DNA of 64,000 bases from Ferrovibrio sp046297895 (GTDB taxonomy: Bacteria; Pseudomonadota; Alphaproteobacteria; Ferrovibrionales; Ferrovibrionaceae), in NCBI RefSeq assembly GCF_046297895.1, contig NZ_JBKBHC010000004.1, forward strand, positions 186,001 to 250,000, written 5' to 3'. The translations under genes and the position numbers were made by a program. This document shows positions 26,535 through 35,684 of this stretch, piece after piece. How positions within the stretch are numbered: the first letter of the stretch is position 1; every line of letters starts with the position of its first letter. Below the pieces are notes generated by a model, which saw only the letters and a list, made by a program, of their open reading frames with translations, had not been told where the DNA came from and made no database searches.

Positions 26535-27431
26535 GTGTCGCTCGTCAGCATGACCGGCTTCGCGCGTGTCGATGGACGCGCTGCGGGCAAAAGCTGGATA
26601 TGGGAACTCAAATCGGTGAACGGCCGCGGCCTGGAGCTGCGTTTCCGCCTGCCGCCCGGCTTCGATGGGCTGGAGGCTGAATTGCGTGGCCTGGCCCAGG
26701 CCAGACTCGTGCGCGGCAACGTCACGCTGAACCTGCAGTTCACCGAAAGCGCCGATGCGTCGCCGCCAGCCTATCGCCTGAACGAGGCGCTGCTGGAACA
26801 GCTGCTGGCCCTGGGCGCCAAGCTGGAGTCGCGCGGCATCGGCGCGCCGCGACTGGACGGCCTTCTGGCCGTGCGCGGTGTGGTCGAACCGCTGGCCAGC
26901 GCCGAGACCGAGGACAGCCGGGTCGAGCTGGAAAAGGCTATTCGCGACAGTTTCGCCACCGCCCTGGATCGTCTGGCGCAGAGCCGGTCCGCCGAGGGCG
27001 GCAAGCTGGCCGTCGTGCTCGGCGGCCTGCTGGACGAGATCGCCGGGCTGACCGGACGTGCCGCCGAGACAGAAGCCGTGCGACCCGAGGCCCTGCGCCG
27101 ACGCCTGCGCCAGCAGCTCGACGACCTGTTGGAGCAGCAGCCGCCGGTCAGCGAGGAGCGCCTGGCCCAGGAACTGGCGCTGCAGATCACGCGACTGGAT
27201 ATCCGCGAGGAGCTGGACCGCCTGAAAGCGCATATCGAGACGACACGCGGCCTGATCCGTTCCGGCGACGGGCGCGGCGTGGGCCGCAAGCTCGACTTCC
27301 TGGCGCAGGAATTCAACCGCGAAGCCAACACGCTCTGCTCCAAGGCCTTCGATGCCGGTCTGACCGCCATTGGGCTTGATTTGAAACTGGTGATCGACCG
27401 GCTGCGCGAGCAGGCCCAGAATGTCGAGTGA
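26535..27431 (+). CDS. yicC: YicC family endoribonuclease-like protein
   Basis: A 298-residue YicC protein, a family linked to stationary-phase survival and reported as an endoribonuclease. The start block is SMTGFARVDG, and the end VGRKLDFLAQEFNREANTL plus CSKAFDAGLTAIGLDLKLV is diagnostic. GTG26535 is preferred, with GGGGG four bases upstream; ATG26550 is the alternative. The stop overlaps gmk by 11 bp, the usual yicC-gmk pairing. Confidence 0.9.
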   Translation: MSLVSMTGFARVDGRAAGKSWIWELKSVNGRGLELRFRLPPGFDGLEAELRGLAQARLVRGNVTLNLQFTESADASPPAYRLNEALLEQLLALGAKLESRGIGAPRLDGLLAVRGVVEPLASAETEDSRVELEKAIRDSFATALDRLAQSRSAEGGKLAVVLGGLLDEIAGLTGRAAETEAVRPEALRRRLRQQLDDLLEQQPPVSEERLAQELALQITRLDIREELDRLKAHIETTRGLIRSGDGRGVGRKLDFLAQEFNREANTLCSKAFDAGLTAIGLDLKLVIDRLREQAQNVE

Positions 27432-28089
27432 TGCTTCCATGACTGACGCTGCAGCTTCCATATCCATCGCGCGCCGCGGACTGATGCTGGTGCTGTCTTC
27501 GCCTTCGGGTGCCGGCAAAACGACGATTTCGCGCCGCCTTCTGGAAGCCGACCCCGAGCTGCATCTTTCGGTTTCCGTCACCACCCGGACGCGGCGGCCG
27601 GGTGAGGTGGATGGCGTGCATTACCATTTCATCGATACCGAGACCTTCGGGCTGATGGTGAATCGCCAGGAGCTGCTCGAACATGCCAAGGTGTTCGACT
27701 ATTACTACGGCACGCCGAAGGAACAGGTTGAGAAGCGCCTGGCCTCGGGGCAGGATATTCTGTTCGATATCGACTGGCAGGGCACACAGCAGCTGCGCCA
27801 GCGGGCACGCGATGATCTGGTCAGCGTGTTCATCCTACCGCCCTCGACGCGCGATCTGGAAAAGCGCCTGAAGACCCGCGCGCAGGATTCCGCCGAAGTT
27901 GTGGCCAAACGCATGTCGAAAGCGGCCGACGAAATCAGCCACTGGGCCGAATACGACTACATCGTGATCAACGATGATGTCGAGCGCTGCCTGGCCCAGG
28001 TGCATGCCATCCTGCGGGCCGAGAGGCTGAAACGCCATCGCGGCGTTGGACTGGTTGATTTCGTCAAGCAGCTTCGCGAAGGGCGCTGA
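27421..28089 (+). CDS. gmk: Guanylate kinase
   Basis: A 222-residue nucleotide kinase, GMP plus ATP to GDP plus ADP. The P-loop is SPSGAGKTT (residues 27-35), followed by SVTTRTRRPGEVDGVHYHF, the GMP-binding region, and DIDWQGTQQL. It has about 15 residues more at the N-terminus than most; ATG27439 is a possible later start. It overlaps yicC and is convergent with rsmA across a small inverted repeat. Confidence 0.96.
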   Translation: MSSDASMTDAAASISIARRGLMLVLSSPSGAGKTTISRRLLEADPELHLSVSVTTRTRRPGEVDGVHYHFIDTETFGLMVNRQELLEHAKVFDYYYGTPKEQVEKRLASGQDILFDIDWQGTQQLRQRARDDLVSVFILPPSTRDLEKRLKTRAQDSAEVVAKRMSKAADEISHWAEYDYIVINDDVERCLAQVHAILRAERLKRHRGVGLVDFVKQLREGR

Positions 28090-28100
28090 CCGGCGCCCTT
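28079..28100. terminator. Inverted repeat between convergent gmk and rsmA
   Basis: AAGGGCGC (28079-28086) and GCGCCCTT (28093-28100) pair perfectly over a 6-base loop that holds the gmk stop. There is no T run after either side, so it would be at best a weak or Rho-assisted terminator. Confidence 0.3.
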
Positions 28101-28926
28101 ACAGAAGCCTGGCCAGGGCACAGAATTCCTCGATCGACAACGTCTCTGCCCGACGGGTCGGGTCGATCCCGGCAGCCTGCAGCTTCGTATCGGCATCGGC
28201 CCATAACGGCTTCAGCGCCGCTCGCAGCATCTTGCGGCGCTGGTTGAAGGCGGCGGCGGTTACGCGTTCCAGTTTCTGCGGATCGGCTGCGGCCAGCGGC
28301 TGGCTGCGTGGCTGCAGTTCGACCAGCGTGGATGTCACTTTCGGCGGCGGCACGAAGGCCTTCGGGCCGATATCGAACAGCATGCGCACCGTGCAGCGCC
28401 ACTGGGCCGCGACGCTGAGCCGGCCATAGTTTTTGCTACCCGGCCTGGCGGCCAGCCGCTCTGCCACTTCCTTCTGCACCAGCACGGTCATGCGACTGAA
28501 ATCCGCTGCCCGCGCCACCCAGTTCAGAATTAGCGGCGTGGCAATATTGTATGGCAGGTTGGCCACCACCTGCCAGGGCGGCGGCGCCAGGGCCGAGAAA
28601 TCGGTTTCCAGCGCATCGCCGGAATGCACGACCAGGCGGCCGCCAGATGCGACGACCAGCGGCTGTAAGGCGGCGATGCAGCGGTCGTCCCGTTCTACGG
28701 CGATCACGCGCGGCGCGGCTTCAAGCAGCAATGCCCGCGTCAGCCCGCCTGGGCCGGGGCCGATCTCGATGACCGTTCCGGCAGTCCAGGGCATCGCGGC
28801 ACGGGCTATCTTGCGTGTCAGGTTCAGGTCGAGCAGGAAATTCTGCCCCAGCGCCTTGCGCGCGGCCAGATCATGCTGTGCGATCACTTCGCGCAGCGGC
28901 GGCAGTGCGTCGATCGCTTCAGACAT
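28099..28926 (-). CDS. rsmA: 16S rRNA dimethyladenosine transferase RsmA (KsgA)
   Basis: A 275-residue methyltransferase that dimethylates two adjacent adenines near the 3' end of 16S rRNA during 30S maturation. It has QNFLLDLNLTRKIA, the SAM motif IEIGPGPGGLTRALL and the catalytic NLPYNIATPLI, followed by a C-terminal helical domain. It overlaps pdxA by 8 bp and is last in the lptF-lptG-lptD-surA-pdxA-rsmA run, an arrangement shared across proteobacteria. Confidence 0.96.
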   Translation of the reverse strand: MSEAIDALPPLREVIAQHDLAARKALGQNFLLDLNLTRKIARAAMPWTAGTVIEIGPGPGGLTRALLLEAAPRVIAVERDDRCIAALQPLVVASGGRLVVHSGDALETDFSALAPPPWQVVANLPYNIATPLILNWVARAADFSRMTVLVQKEVAERLAARPGSKNYGRLSVAAQWRCTVRMLFDIGPKAFVPPPKVTSTLVELQPRSQPLAAADPQKLERVTAAAFNQRRKMLRAALKPLWADADTKLQAAGIDPTRRAETLSIEEFCALARLL

Positions 28927-29941
28927 TTCGGCGATGGGCGGCCATCGCGCCGGCCATGCGCAGGGCGGCGATCAGGCTGTCGGGCTTGGCGAGGCCCTTG
29001 CCCGCGATATCAAATGCGGTGCCGTGGTCGGGCGAGGTTCGAATGATGGGCAGGCCGAGCGTCACGTTCACGCCGCTGTCGAAGTCCAGCGTCTTGATCG
29101 GGATCAGCGCCTGATCGTGATACATGCAGATCGCTGCATCGTAGCTGGCGCGTGCCTCGGTGTGGAACATCGTGTCGGGCGGCAGCGGCCCGCGCGCATC
29201 GATGCCTTCGCTGCGCAGCCGTTCCACGGCAGGGGCGATGATCTCTGCATCCTCAAGGCCCATGCTGCGCGCCTCGCCGGCATGGGGGTTGAGGCCGGCC
29301 ACGGCCAGGCGGGGACGCGCGATGCCGAACTTCTCACGCAGGTCGGCGGCGGTGATCCGGCCGGTTTCGACGACCAGATCGGGCGTGAGCTGCTCGATCG
29401 CCTGCCGCAGCGAGACATGGATGGTGACCGGCACGACGCGCAGCCGTTCGGAAGCCAGCATCATCACCGGCCGCGGCGTTTCGCACAGCGCGGCGAGAAA
29501 CTCGGTATGCCCGGGATGGATGAAGCCGGCATCGTAGAGTGCGGCCTTGTGGATCGGATTCGTAACGATTGCGCCGAGCCTGCCCTTGCGGCATAGCGCC
29601 GTGGCCAGTTCTATGGCGTGCAGCACGGCTGGAGCATTGCGCCGATCTGGGATGCCTGGTTGTGTCTGCGCCGGCAGATGCAGGGGGAGTACCGGCAGGG
29701 CATGCGCAAATGCATCAGCCGCCTGCTCTGGTGCGTCAATGGTCTGTAGCGGGATATTCCAGCCGAGGTGGTCGGCAATTGCCCGCAATCGCGCCGGATC
29801 GTCGATCAGCAGGAAAGGCGGCAAGGCGGCATCGTTGCGGCGCAACCACGATTGAAGGGCAATCTCGCCGCCGATGCCGGCGGGTTCGCCCATCGTCACG
29901 GCGAGGGGCGTGCGATGGTCAGCGGAATTCAATCGTGGCAT
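28919..29941 (-). CDS. pdxA: 4-hydroxythreonine-4-phosphate dehydrogenase PdxA
   Basis: A 340-residue NAD-dependent enzyme of the DXP-dependent pyridoxal 5'-phosphate pathway. It opens with LAVTMGEPAGIGGEIA, has TNPIHKAALYDAG and GHTEFLA, the metal-binding GLNPHAGE, and ends with YHDQALIPIKTLDFDSGVN and TSPDHGTAFDIAG. All metal-site histidines appear to be present. It overlaps surA by 23 bp. Confidence 0.96.
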   Translation of the reverse strand: MPRLNSADHRTPLAVTMGEPAGIGGEIALQSWLRRNDAALPPFLLIDDPARLRAIADHLGWNIPLQTIDAPEQAADAFAHALPVLPLHLPAQTQPGIPDRRNAPAVLHAIELATALCRKGRLGAIVTNPIHKAALYDAGFIHPGHTEFLAALCETPRPVMMLASERLRVVPVTIHVSLRQAIEQLTPDLVVETGRITAADLREKFGIARPRLAVAGLNPHAGEARSMGLEDAEIIAPAVERLRSEGIDARGPLPPDTMFHTEARASYDAAICMYHDQALIPIKTLDFDSGVNVTLGLPIIRTSPDHGTAFDIAGKGLAKPDSLIAALRMAGAMAAHRRNV

Positions 29942-31163
29942 CGCGCCGCAGTTCGCGGATGTAGCGCTGCGCCATCAACTCGGCGCGACGCAGAAGGATG
30001 CTCTGTCGGACCTGATTGCGGTTGATGCCGCTGGCCTCTTCCCGGGCGCAGAGCGTGAAGACATGGACAGCGCGCGGGGTCGTTACCGGTTGCGAACTTT
30101 CGTTCACGCCCAGCGGTTCGACGGCGCGGCGGAAGGTTTCCGGCATATCGCCCAGGCGCAGCGTACCCAGGCTGCCGGCGCCCTGCAGCTTGGCTTGTTC
30201 GGCCGCGGTTTCCACGTCTTCGCAGGTGCGGATGCTGGCGCGCACCTCCTGGGCCTTGGCCACGGCGGCCTGGATATCGGCATTACCGGCATTCTGCGGC
30301 AGCGACACCAGAACCTGTTTCAGAGACACCCTGGTATCTTCCGCCCCGGGCATGGCGATGCGGCGCCGGTCACGCAGCAACACGATCTGGTAGCCGCCAA
30401 CGGTGCGGATCGGTTCGGAAATATCGCCTTTGTTCATCCCGGAGACGACCGCTTCAACCTCTTCGGGAAGGGTGCCGCGCTGCACCCAGCCGACCTCGCC
30501 ACCATTGGCGGCAGTGGTGCCGCGGCTGAATTGCCTGGCCAGGGCCGGGAAGGGAGCGCCGTTGCGAATTTGCTCGATAATCCGCATCGCGGTCTGCCGC
30601 TGCGGTTCTTCCTGATCGGGGCTATCAACCGGGATCAGGATCTCCGCGATCAGATCCTCGGTCTGTCCGGCATTGTTCTTGAGCTTGGCGATCGCTTCGT
30701 CGATCTCCTGGTCGGTGATGGTTGTCGTCGCATTCAGCCTGCCGCGAACCATGCGTGCCCAAGTCAGTTCGGTGCGGATCTGGTTGATGATGGTAGCGGG
30801 GTCAATGCCCATGCGTTCGGTGAATTCCTCAAACCGCCCAGGTGGAATGTTCATTTGCCGCTCAACAATCGCCACGGCACCATCAATTTCCTGCTGGCTA
30901 ATGGACACACCACGGCGCTTGGCTTCCTGCATTTGCAGGCGTTCGTCGACGAGTGACCGCAGGGCCTGATCGCGTACGGCACGGCGGATTTCCGGTGTGT
31001 CCGGAAGGCGTGTGGTTGCCATGATCACGCGGGCGCGCTCGTTGATGTCGCGCAGGGAAATCACATCGTCGTTCACCAGTGCAACGATGCGCTGCAGATC
31101 CTGCGCCAGTGTGGCCGCGCTGCCTATAGTGATGAAGAAAAGGATCGTAATCAGGCGAAGCAT
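29919..31163 (-). CDS. surA: Periplasmic chaperone/peptidyl-prolyl isomerase SurA
   Basis: A 414-residue exported protein. A signal peptide (MLRLITILFFITIGSAATLA) precedes QDLQRIVALVNDDVISLRDI, the typical SurA opening, then the helical chaperone domain and parvulin-type domains (EVGWVQRGTLPEEVEAVVSG). It folds outer-membrane beta-barrels. ATG31163 is chosen because the signal peptide starts there; upstream in-frame codons run into lptD. The gap to lptD is 7 bp, and LptD is itself a known SurA client. Confidence 0.93.
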   Translation of the reverse strand: MLRLITILFFITIGSAATLAQDLQRIVALVNDDVISLRDINERARVIMATTRLPDTPEIRRAVRDQALRSLVDERLQMQEAKRRGVSISQQEIDGAVAIVERQMNIPPGRFEEFTERMGIDPATIINQIRTELTWARMVRGRLNATTTITDQEIDEAIAKLKNNAGQTEDLIAEILIPVDSPDQEEPQRQTAMRIIEQIRNGAPFPALARQFSRGTTAANGGEVGWVQRGTLPEEVEAVVSGMNKGDISEPIRTVGGYQIVLLRDRRRIAMPGAEDTRVSLKQVLVSLPQNAGNADIQAAVAKAQEVRASIRTCEDVETAAEQAKLQGAGSLGTLRLGDMPETFRRAVEPLGVNESSQPVTTPRAVHVFTLCAREEASGINRNQVRQSILLRRAELMAQRYIRELRRDATIEFR

Positions 31164-31170
31164 GGGCGGC

Positions 31171-33306
31171 TCAGTTGAAGGTTGCGATCCGGAAGCGGAT
31201 ACCGACGGTTGTTGCCGGCTGGATGTCTCTGTTGGTGGTAAAGTTCCGCTGTGCGAACAGGACAATATCAAAACACTCGTCAGTATAGCGCAGCGCAGCG
31301 AAGTTGAGCAAAGCGCCCCCATCATCACCCAGATCGCGAGTGTGACGAACTTCTGTCGACCAGTATTTGGTCATCTGAGCGCGCAAACTGGCGGATACGG
31401 CTTCGCGGTCACCGATATCCTGAAGGAAATCCGTGTCTGCAAGTTTGGCGTAAGATACAGAAAAGTAATTGGTATTTGTCCCTAGAGTGGTCGTGAGTTC
31501 ATGTCGTTGTACCGTCAAGTCGCTGTTCTGTGCCAGACGGACCCGATCCACAATCGAGATATACCGGCCCGGAGAAAAGGTCAGGCGTGCGACATAATCG
31601 GACAGGCGTTCGGACAAACCGGAGCCCGGAGTGAAGGTATCATCCGACTTCGCCCGTAAGGACTGGCCAACCAGCAGTTCAGTATACCCACTGTTATTAT
31701 TGGCGTATATCGCACTGCGGAGACCGTAATTGACCTTCGGTCCGCCATCCCAGCGATCGTAACCCGGAAACCGGTTCAGACTGAAAAGGTTGGTCTCGTC
31801 GAATTCGAAACTAAGGGAATCTTCGTTCGGGATGGTACTGGGGTTGCCGCCATATGGCGTCACCACGGCCATGACGATAGGCTCAACCAGTTGCCGCATG
31901 AAGCGCATGTCGCGAACCAGGGGATACCGCCAATCCAGGGCTATGGCCGGGATGACGCGGCCGGTTACGTCAGCGCCGTCGCTGGTGGTTGCGCTTGCGA
32001 GCGATTCGCTTATGTCATTCACCCAGTATCCATCAGCCCGCAGCATGGCTGTGGCGGTGAATACCTCGCCGCTGGGAGCGAAATATGGCTGCGACCATGA
32101 AGCGGTGGTAGACAGACGTCGAGTATCAGTTCCATCAGTGCGGAACAGGGAAGCCATATTGGCATCCAGCGCCCAGCGTCCGCCGTAATCACCAGGCTCG
32201 AAGACGGCAGAATAATCCATGATCGGCGCCACTGTAGGAACGGTTCCATTGCGGACATTGCTGCGAAGATTCTGGAAGGAGAAGGCGTTCAGTGATGCGA
32301 AGTGACGGTTGTTGATCGCTTCGGCGTAGACCCGGCTCGTCAGTGTGTTGCTGCTGGGTTGGTTCTGTATGCTGTAGCGACTCAAGTAGGTGTCGTCAGA
32401 TGAGCGCAGAATATTTGCACCCCAGGCGACATCGTCGCTGGCTCGGAAGTTAAGATTACTCCGAAAATGACCGCGCAGGTCGCCAGTTTCATCTTCTTCT
32501 GTGATACTGCCATCGAACTCCATTTCGCCGGTAGTCATTCGGCGGCGATACTCACCAGCTATATGAGCCCCTTGTTTGCTTGAGTATTGGGGCGTGAGCG
32601 TCATGTCGCTCTGGTCATCGATGACATAATAATAAGGCAAACGGGCGAGGTGGCCGAAGAAATCTCCATTCGTATAGCTGGGCGGAAGAAAGCCGCTGCG
32701 ACGGTTTACCGTCGGGTCAGGGTGGCTGAAATACGGTGTGTAGAAGATCGGAATGCCAAACATTTCGAACACGGCATCGCGATAGACGATTTCCTGGGCC
32801 GCCTCGTTGTGCTCAACCCGCTGTCCCTTCAGTTGCCAGAGCGGTGCCCGGCTTGGATCCTGCTCGCATAGGCTGCAGGTTGTGTAAACCGCTTTCCGCA
32901 GGATCGTGCGATTGCCGTCGCGACGCTCGCCGGATACGGCGGCGCCACGCGAGTTGTCGGACAACAGCATGGCGGCATCGCGGATGAAGCCGTTTCTCAT
33001 GCCGGCAAACAGTTCCATGTAATCGGCGAACAGAACCGTGCCGTTGGCCTCCATCAGCGAGACATTCCCGCTTGCTGTGACCTTGTCGTCTTTTTCGCTG
33101 TAGCTGACGCTGTCGGCCAGCAGAGTGCGGCCACCCTGAACGAGTTCGACCTGGCCTTCGGCAGTAACGATGCCCAGGGACTGATCGTATTTCAGGGTGT
33201 CGGCGGTAACCAGAACGGGTGGATCGTTGTTTTGCGCGCGGGCAGCGGCAGCGGAAAACACCAGCAATCCAGCTATAATGGCATAGGACAGGCGGCCGGA
33301 CTTCAC
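31171..33306 (-). CDS. lptD: LPS-assembly protein LptD
   Basis: A 711-residue outer-membrane beta-barrel that inserts LPS into the outer leaflet with LptE. A signal peptide (AIIAGLLVFSAAAARAQ) precedes an OstA/LptA-like domain (VTADTLKYDQSLGIVTAEGQ) and the barrel (FGIPIFYTPYFSHPDPTVNR is a family hallmark). GTG33306 is preferred, with GGAGG about ten bases upstream inside the end of lptG. The barrel part (about 31.2-32.7 kb) is visibly less GC-rich than its neighbours, as is common for surface-exposed barrels. Confidence 0.94.
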   Translation of the reverse strand: MKSGRLSYAIIAGLLVFSAAAARAQNNDPPVLVTADTLKYDQSLGIVTAEGQVELVQGGRTLLADSVSYSEKDDKVTASGNVSLMEANGTVLFADYMELFAGMRNGFIRDAAMLLSDNSRGAAVSGERRDGNRTILRKAVYTTCSLCEQDPSRAPLWQLKGQRVEHNEAAQEIVYRDAVFEMFGIPIFYTPYFSHPDPTVNRRSGFLPPSYTNGDFFGHLARLPYYYVIDDQSDMTLTPQYSSKQGAHIAGEYRRRMTTGEMEFDGSITEEDETGDLRGHFRSNLNFRASDDVAWGANILRSSDDTYLSRYSIQNQPSSNTLTSRVYAEAINNRHFASLNAFSFQNLRSNVRNGTVPTVAPIMDYSAVFEPGDYGGRWALDANMASLFRTDGTDTRRLSTTASWSQPYFAPSGEVFTATAMLRADGYWVNDISESLASATTSDGADVTGRVIPAIALDWRYPLVRDMRFMRQLVEPIVMAVVTPYGGNPSTIPNEDSLSFEFDETNLFSLNRFPGYDRWDGGPKVNYGLRSAIYANNNSGYTELLVGQSLRAKSDDTFTPGSGLSERLSDYVARLTFSPGRYISIVDRVRLAQNSDLTVQRHELTTTLGTNTNYFSVSYAKLADTDFLQDIGDREAVSASLRAQMTKYWSTEVRHTRDLGDDGGALLNFAALRYTDECFDIVLFAQRNFTTNRDIQPATTVGIRFRIATFN

Positions 33307-33308
33307 GG

Positions 33309-34403
33309 TCAACCATCCTCCAGATGGAAAAGCAGGGAAATGCCAAGCATGACAAAAACCGAGGTGGGCGCCCACGCGGCAAGAAAGGCGGGCAGCGTGC
33401 CATTCAGTCCGAATGGCTGAATCAACTCGATGCTAAGGTAAAGCAGAAATCCGGCGCCGACCCCACCTGCCAGCATCAGACCGATTCCGCCACGGCGGGT
33501 CAGACGCAGGCTGAAGCTGGCAGCGATCAGCAACATCGCGCAGAGCAGGATGGGCGAGGCCAGCAGGCCGTAATAATACAGGCGGTGTTTGACGGCGGAG
33601 AAGCCGGCGTTTTCAAGGGTGGCGATGAACTGCGGCAATTCCCAGAACGAGACCGTGCTGGGTGAGGCAAAGCTTTCCTGAATCCGGTCGAATGTTAAGG
33701 AGGTCGGCACCGCAAGCCGTTCGTGGCGTTCGGCGGGTTTGTCCGGATGACTGATAATTGCATTCTCCAGAAGCCACTGGCCGTCCTGCAGCAGGGCAGA
33801 CGAAGCATCGATGCGTTTTACAAAAACATCCTTGCCTTCATAGTAGAAAAGGATCGCATCGCGCAGTTCTATGCCCTGCTGGGCGACCCGCAGGGCGTGA
33901 ACCACTATCTGTCCGGTTGCGTCGGCTTCGCGCAGCCACAATCCACCCGGAGAAACAGCCAGCATGCTGCTGCGGCCGCGCATGACTTTCGCTTCGATGG
34001 CCTCGTAGCGCGCCAGCATGGCCGCGCTCAAAGGGTTGTAGACGGTCACCAGGAAGGTGCCGAGCAGGAAGGCCAGCGCAAGTCCGGGAAACAGGAACTG
34101 CCATACCGACACGCCGGCCGCGCGACTGACCGTCAGTTCCTGGGAACGGGTCAGGCGGCTGAGCGCCAGCATGCTGCCGAACAGGACGGCAAACGGGAAA
34201 AGCTTGGTCATCAGCGTCGGCAGCTTGAGCAGCGACAACTGCAGGACCAGATCGAGCGTGGCATCCGCGCGCCCGCTGGCGCGGCGCAGCAGTTCCACGG
34301 TGTCGAAGCTATAGGCCAGAACGGCAAGGACAATCAGTACCGTCAGGATTCCGAACAGAAACTGACGGCCGAAATAGAGGGATAGCGTCAGGGATGTCCG
34401 CAT
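33309..34403 (-). CDS. lptG: LPS export permease LptG
   Basis: A 364-residue inner-membrane subunit of the LptB2FG transporter. It starts LTLSLYFGRQFLFGILTVLI and has LPTLMTKLFPFAVLFGSML in the third helix, a central periplasmic domain, and three C-terminal helices. It overlaps lptF by 3 bases (TGATG-type junction) and precedes lptD by 2 bp. Extraction of LPS, passage and assembly are thus encoded together. Confidence 0.93.
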   Translation of the reverse strand: MRTSLTLSLYFGRQFLFGILTVLIVLAVLAYSFDTVELLRRASGRADATLDLVLQLSLLKLPTLMTKLFPFAVLFGSMLALSRLTRSQELTVSRAAGVSVWQFLFPGLALAFLLGTFLVTVYNPLSAAMLARYEAIEAKVMRGRSSMLAVSPGGLWLREADATGQIVVHALRVAQQGIELRDAILFYYEGKDVFVKRIDASSALLQDGQWLLENAIISHPDKPAERHERLAVPTSLTFDRIQESFASPSTVSFWELPQFIATLENAGFSAVKHRLYYYGLLASPILLCAMLLIAASFSLRLTRRGGIGLMLAGGVGAGFLLYLSIELIQPFGLNGTLPAFLAAWAPTSVFVMLGISLLFHLEDG

Positions 34404-35509
34404 CAGGCCGCCTGTATCCTGGTGCGCAGGGCTGGCTCGCGCAGCATGAAGATCGCAGCGGCCAGGAATGCCAGTGGAGTCAGATACAGCAGCGGGATGA
34501 GGATGATCGATTTGGCTGCCAGATGGGAAACGCCCAGGCTGAGGATCTGCAGCACGATGGCAATCGCGCCGCCAACGATCAGCCTTTGCCCCTGGCCGCG
34601 CCGGTTGAATTCTCCGCCGATCACGCTGGCGATCGCAATCAGGATCAGGGCTGGGGCGTAGAGCGGGGTAACCAGGCGACGATGTCCCTCGACGATCAGC
34701 TTGTTGTAGTTCCTGACGTCATCCGGATTCTGCATGTCGGGATTGAAGAGCTCACTCAGAAAGCGTTCGGATGGTTCGCGCCAGATCTGCCCCTCTTTCT
34801 GCGAATAGGAGTCCAAGTCCAGGCTGTAATTGTCGAAATACAGCAGCGACAACGATTTGCGTTCTGCGTCGATTTGCTGGCGATTGCCGTTCACCATGTA
34901 GAGCCGGGGCCCCTGAGGCGTGCGCAGCAGAGTGGCTTTCTCGGCCATCATGGTGATCGGTTGAACGCCGTTGCGGTTGTCATGCACCAGAACGCCCTGC
35001 ATGTCGCCATTGGCATCGCGTTCCCGGATATAGACGGTCAGTTTATCCGTCGGGGTGTTGAAAACACCCTCCAGCAGAACCATGCCGGCCAGGTCATTGC
35101 GGAATTCGTATTGCGTAGTTCGCAGCGTGCGGGAACCCAACGGCATGAGATAGAGCGTGATGGCATACATGATCGCCATGATGATCATGGCAATGTAGAT
35201 GGCCGGGCGGGCCAGCGCGATCCTGCTGAAACCCGTGGACGACAGCACGACGATCTCGGAATCGCTCGCCAGCCTGTTGAAGGCATAGAGCGCGGCGCAG
35301 AAGGCGGCGATCGGCAGGATGATCGCGACCACGCTCGGCAGCACCAGCAGGGTCAGATAGAGGAAATCAAGGAAGGCGAGATTGTTGTTGACGATGCGGT
35401 CGATGAAACGAAGCGCCTGGGTCAGCCAGATCACCCCGGTGAGGGTGAGGGTGGCGAAAACCAGCGGCCAGGCGATCTGGCGCATGATATAGGTGGTGAC
35501 CCCGCGCAT
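34403..35509 (-). CDS. lptF: LPS export permease LptF
   Basis: A 368-residue partner of LptG. It begins MRGVTTYIMRQIAWPLVFAT; LPSVVAIILPIAAFCAALYA and NRLASDSEIVVLSSTGFSR are family blocks. ATG35509 is taken as the start because it aligns with family members; a further 12 codons upstream are open but atypical. First gene of the minus-strand operon, divergent from pepA by about 175 bp where its promoter should lie. Confidence 0.93.
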   Translation of the reverse strand: MRGVTTYIMRQIAWPLVFATLTLTGVIWLTQALRFIDRIVNNNLAFLDFLYLTLLVLPSVVAIILPIAAFCAALYAFNRLASDSEIVVLSSTGFSRIALARPAIYIAMIIMAIMYAITLYLMPLGSRTLRTTQYEFRNDLAGMVLLEGVFNTPTDKLTVYIRERDANGDMQGVLVHDNRNGVQPITMMAEKATLLRTPQGPRLYMVNGNRQQIDAERKSLSLLYFDNYSLDLDSYSQKEGQIWREPSERFLSELFNPDMQNPDDVRNYNKLIVEGHRRLVTPLYAPALILIAIASVIGGEFNRRGQGQRLIVGGAIAIVLQILSLGVSHLAAKSIILIPLLYLTPLAFLAAAIFMLREPALRTRIQAA

Positions 35510-35684
35510 GGCGGGCAGTATACCGATTCCGCCCCCGGTCGCCACCGCTGCGAAACGAAAAGAAAGGCTTGGGCGGCAACGAAGAATCGGCGATTCGCCG
35601 CGGCCGCCGATTGATCCCCGGTCGGGCCGGCCGCTATAGTGCCGGGATGGTTTTTTCAGCCTTTTTCAGCCGGATCGGAGCGCC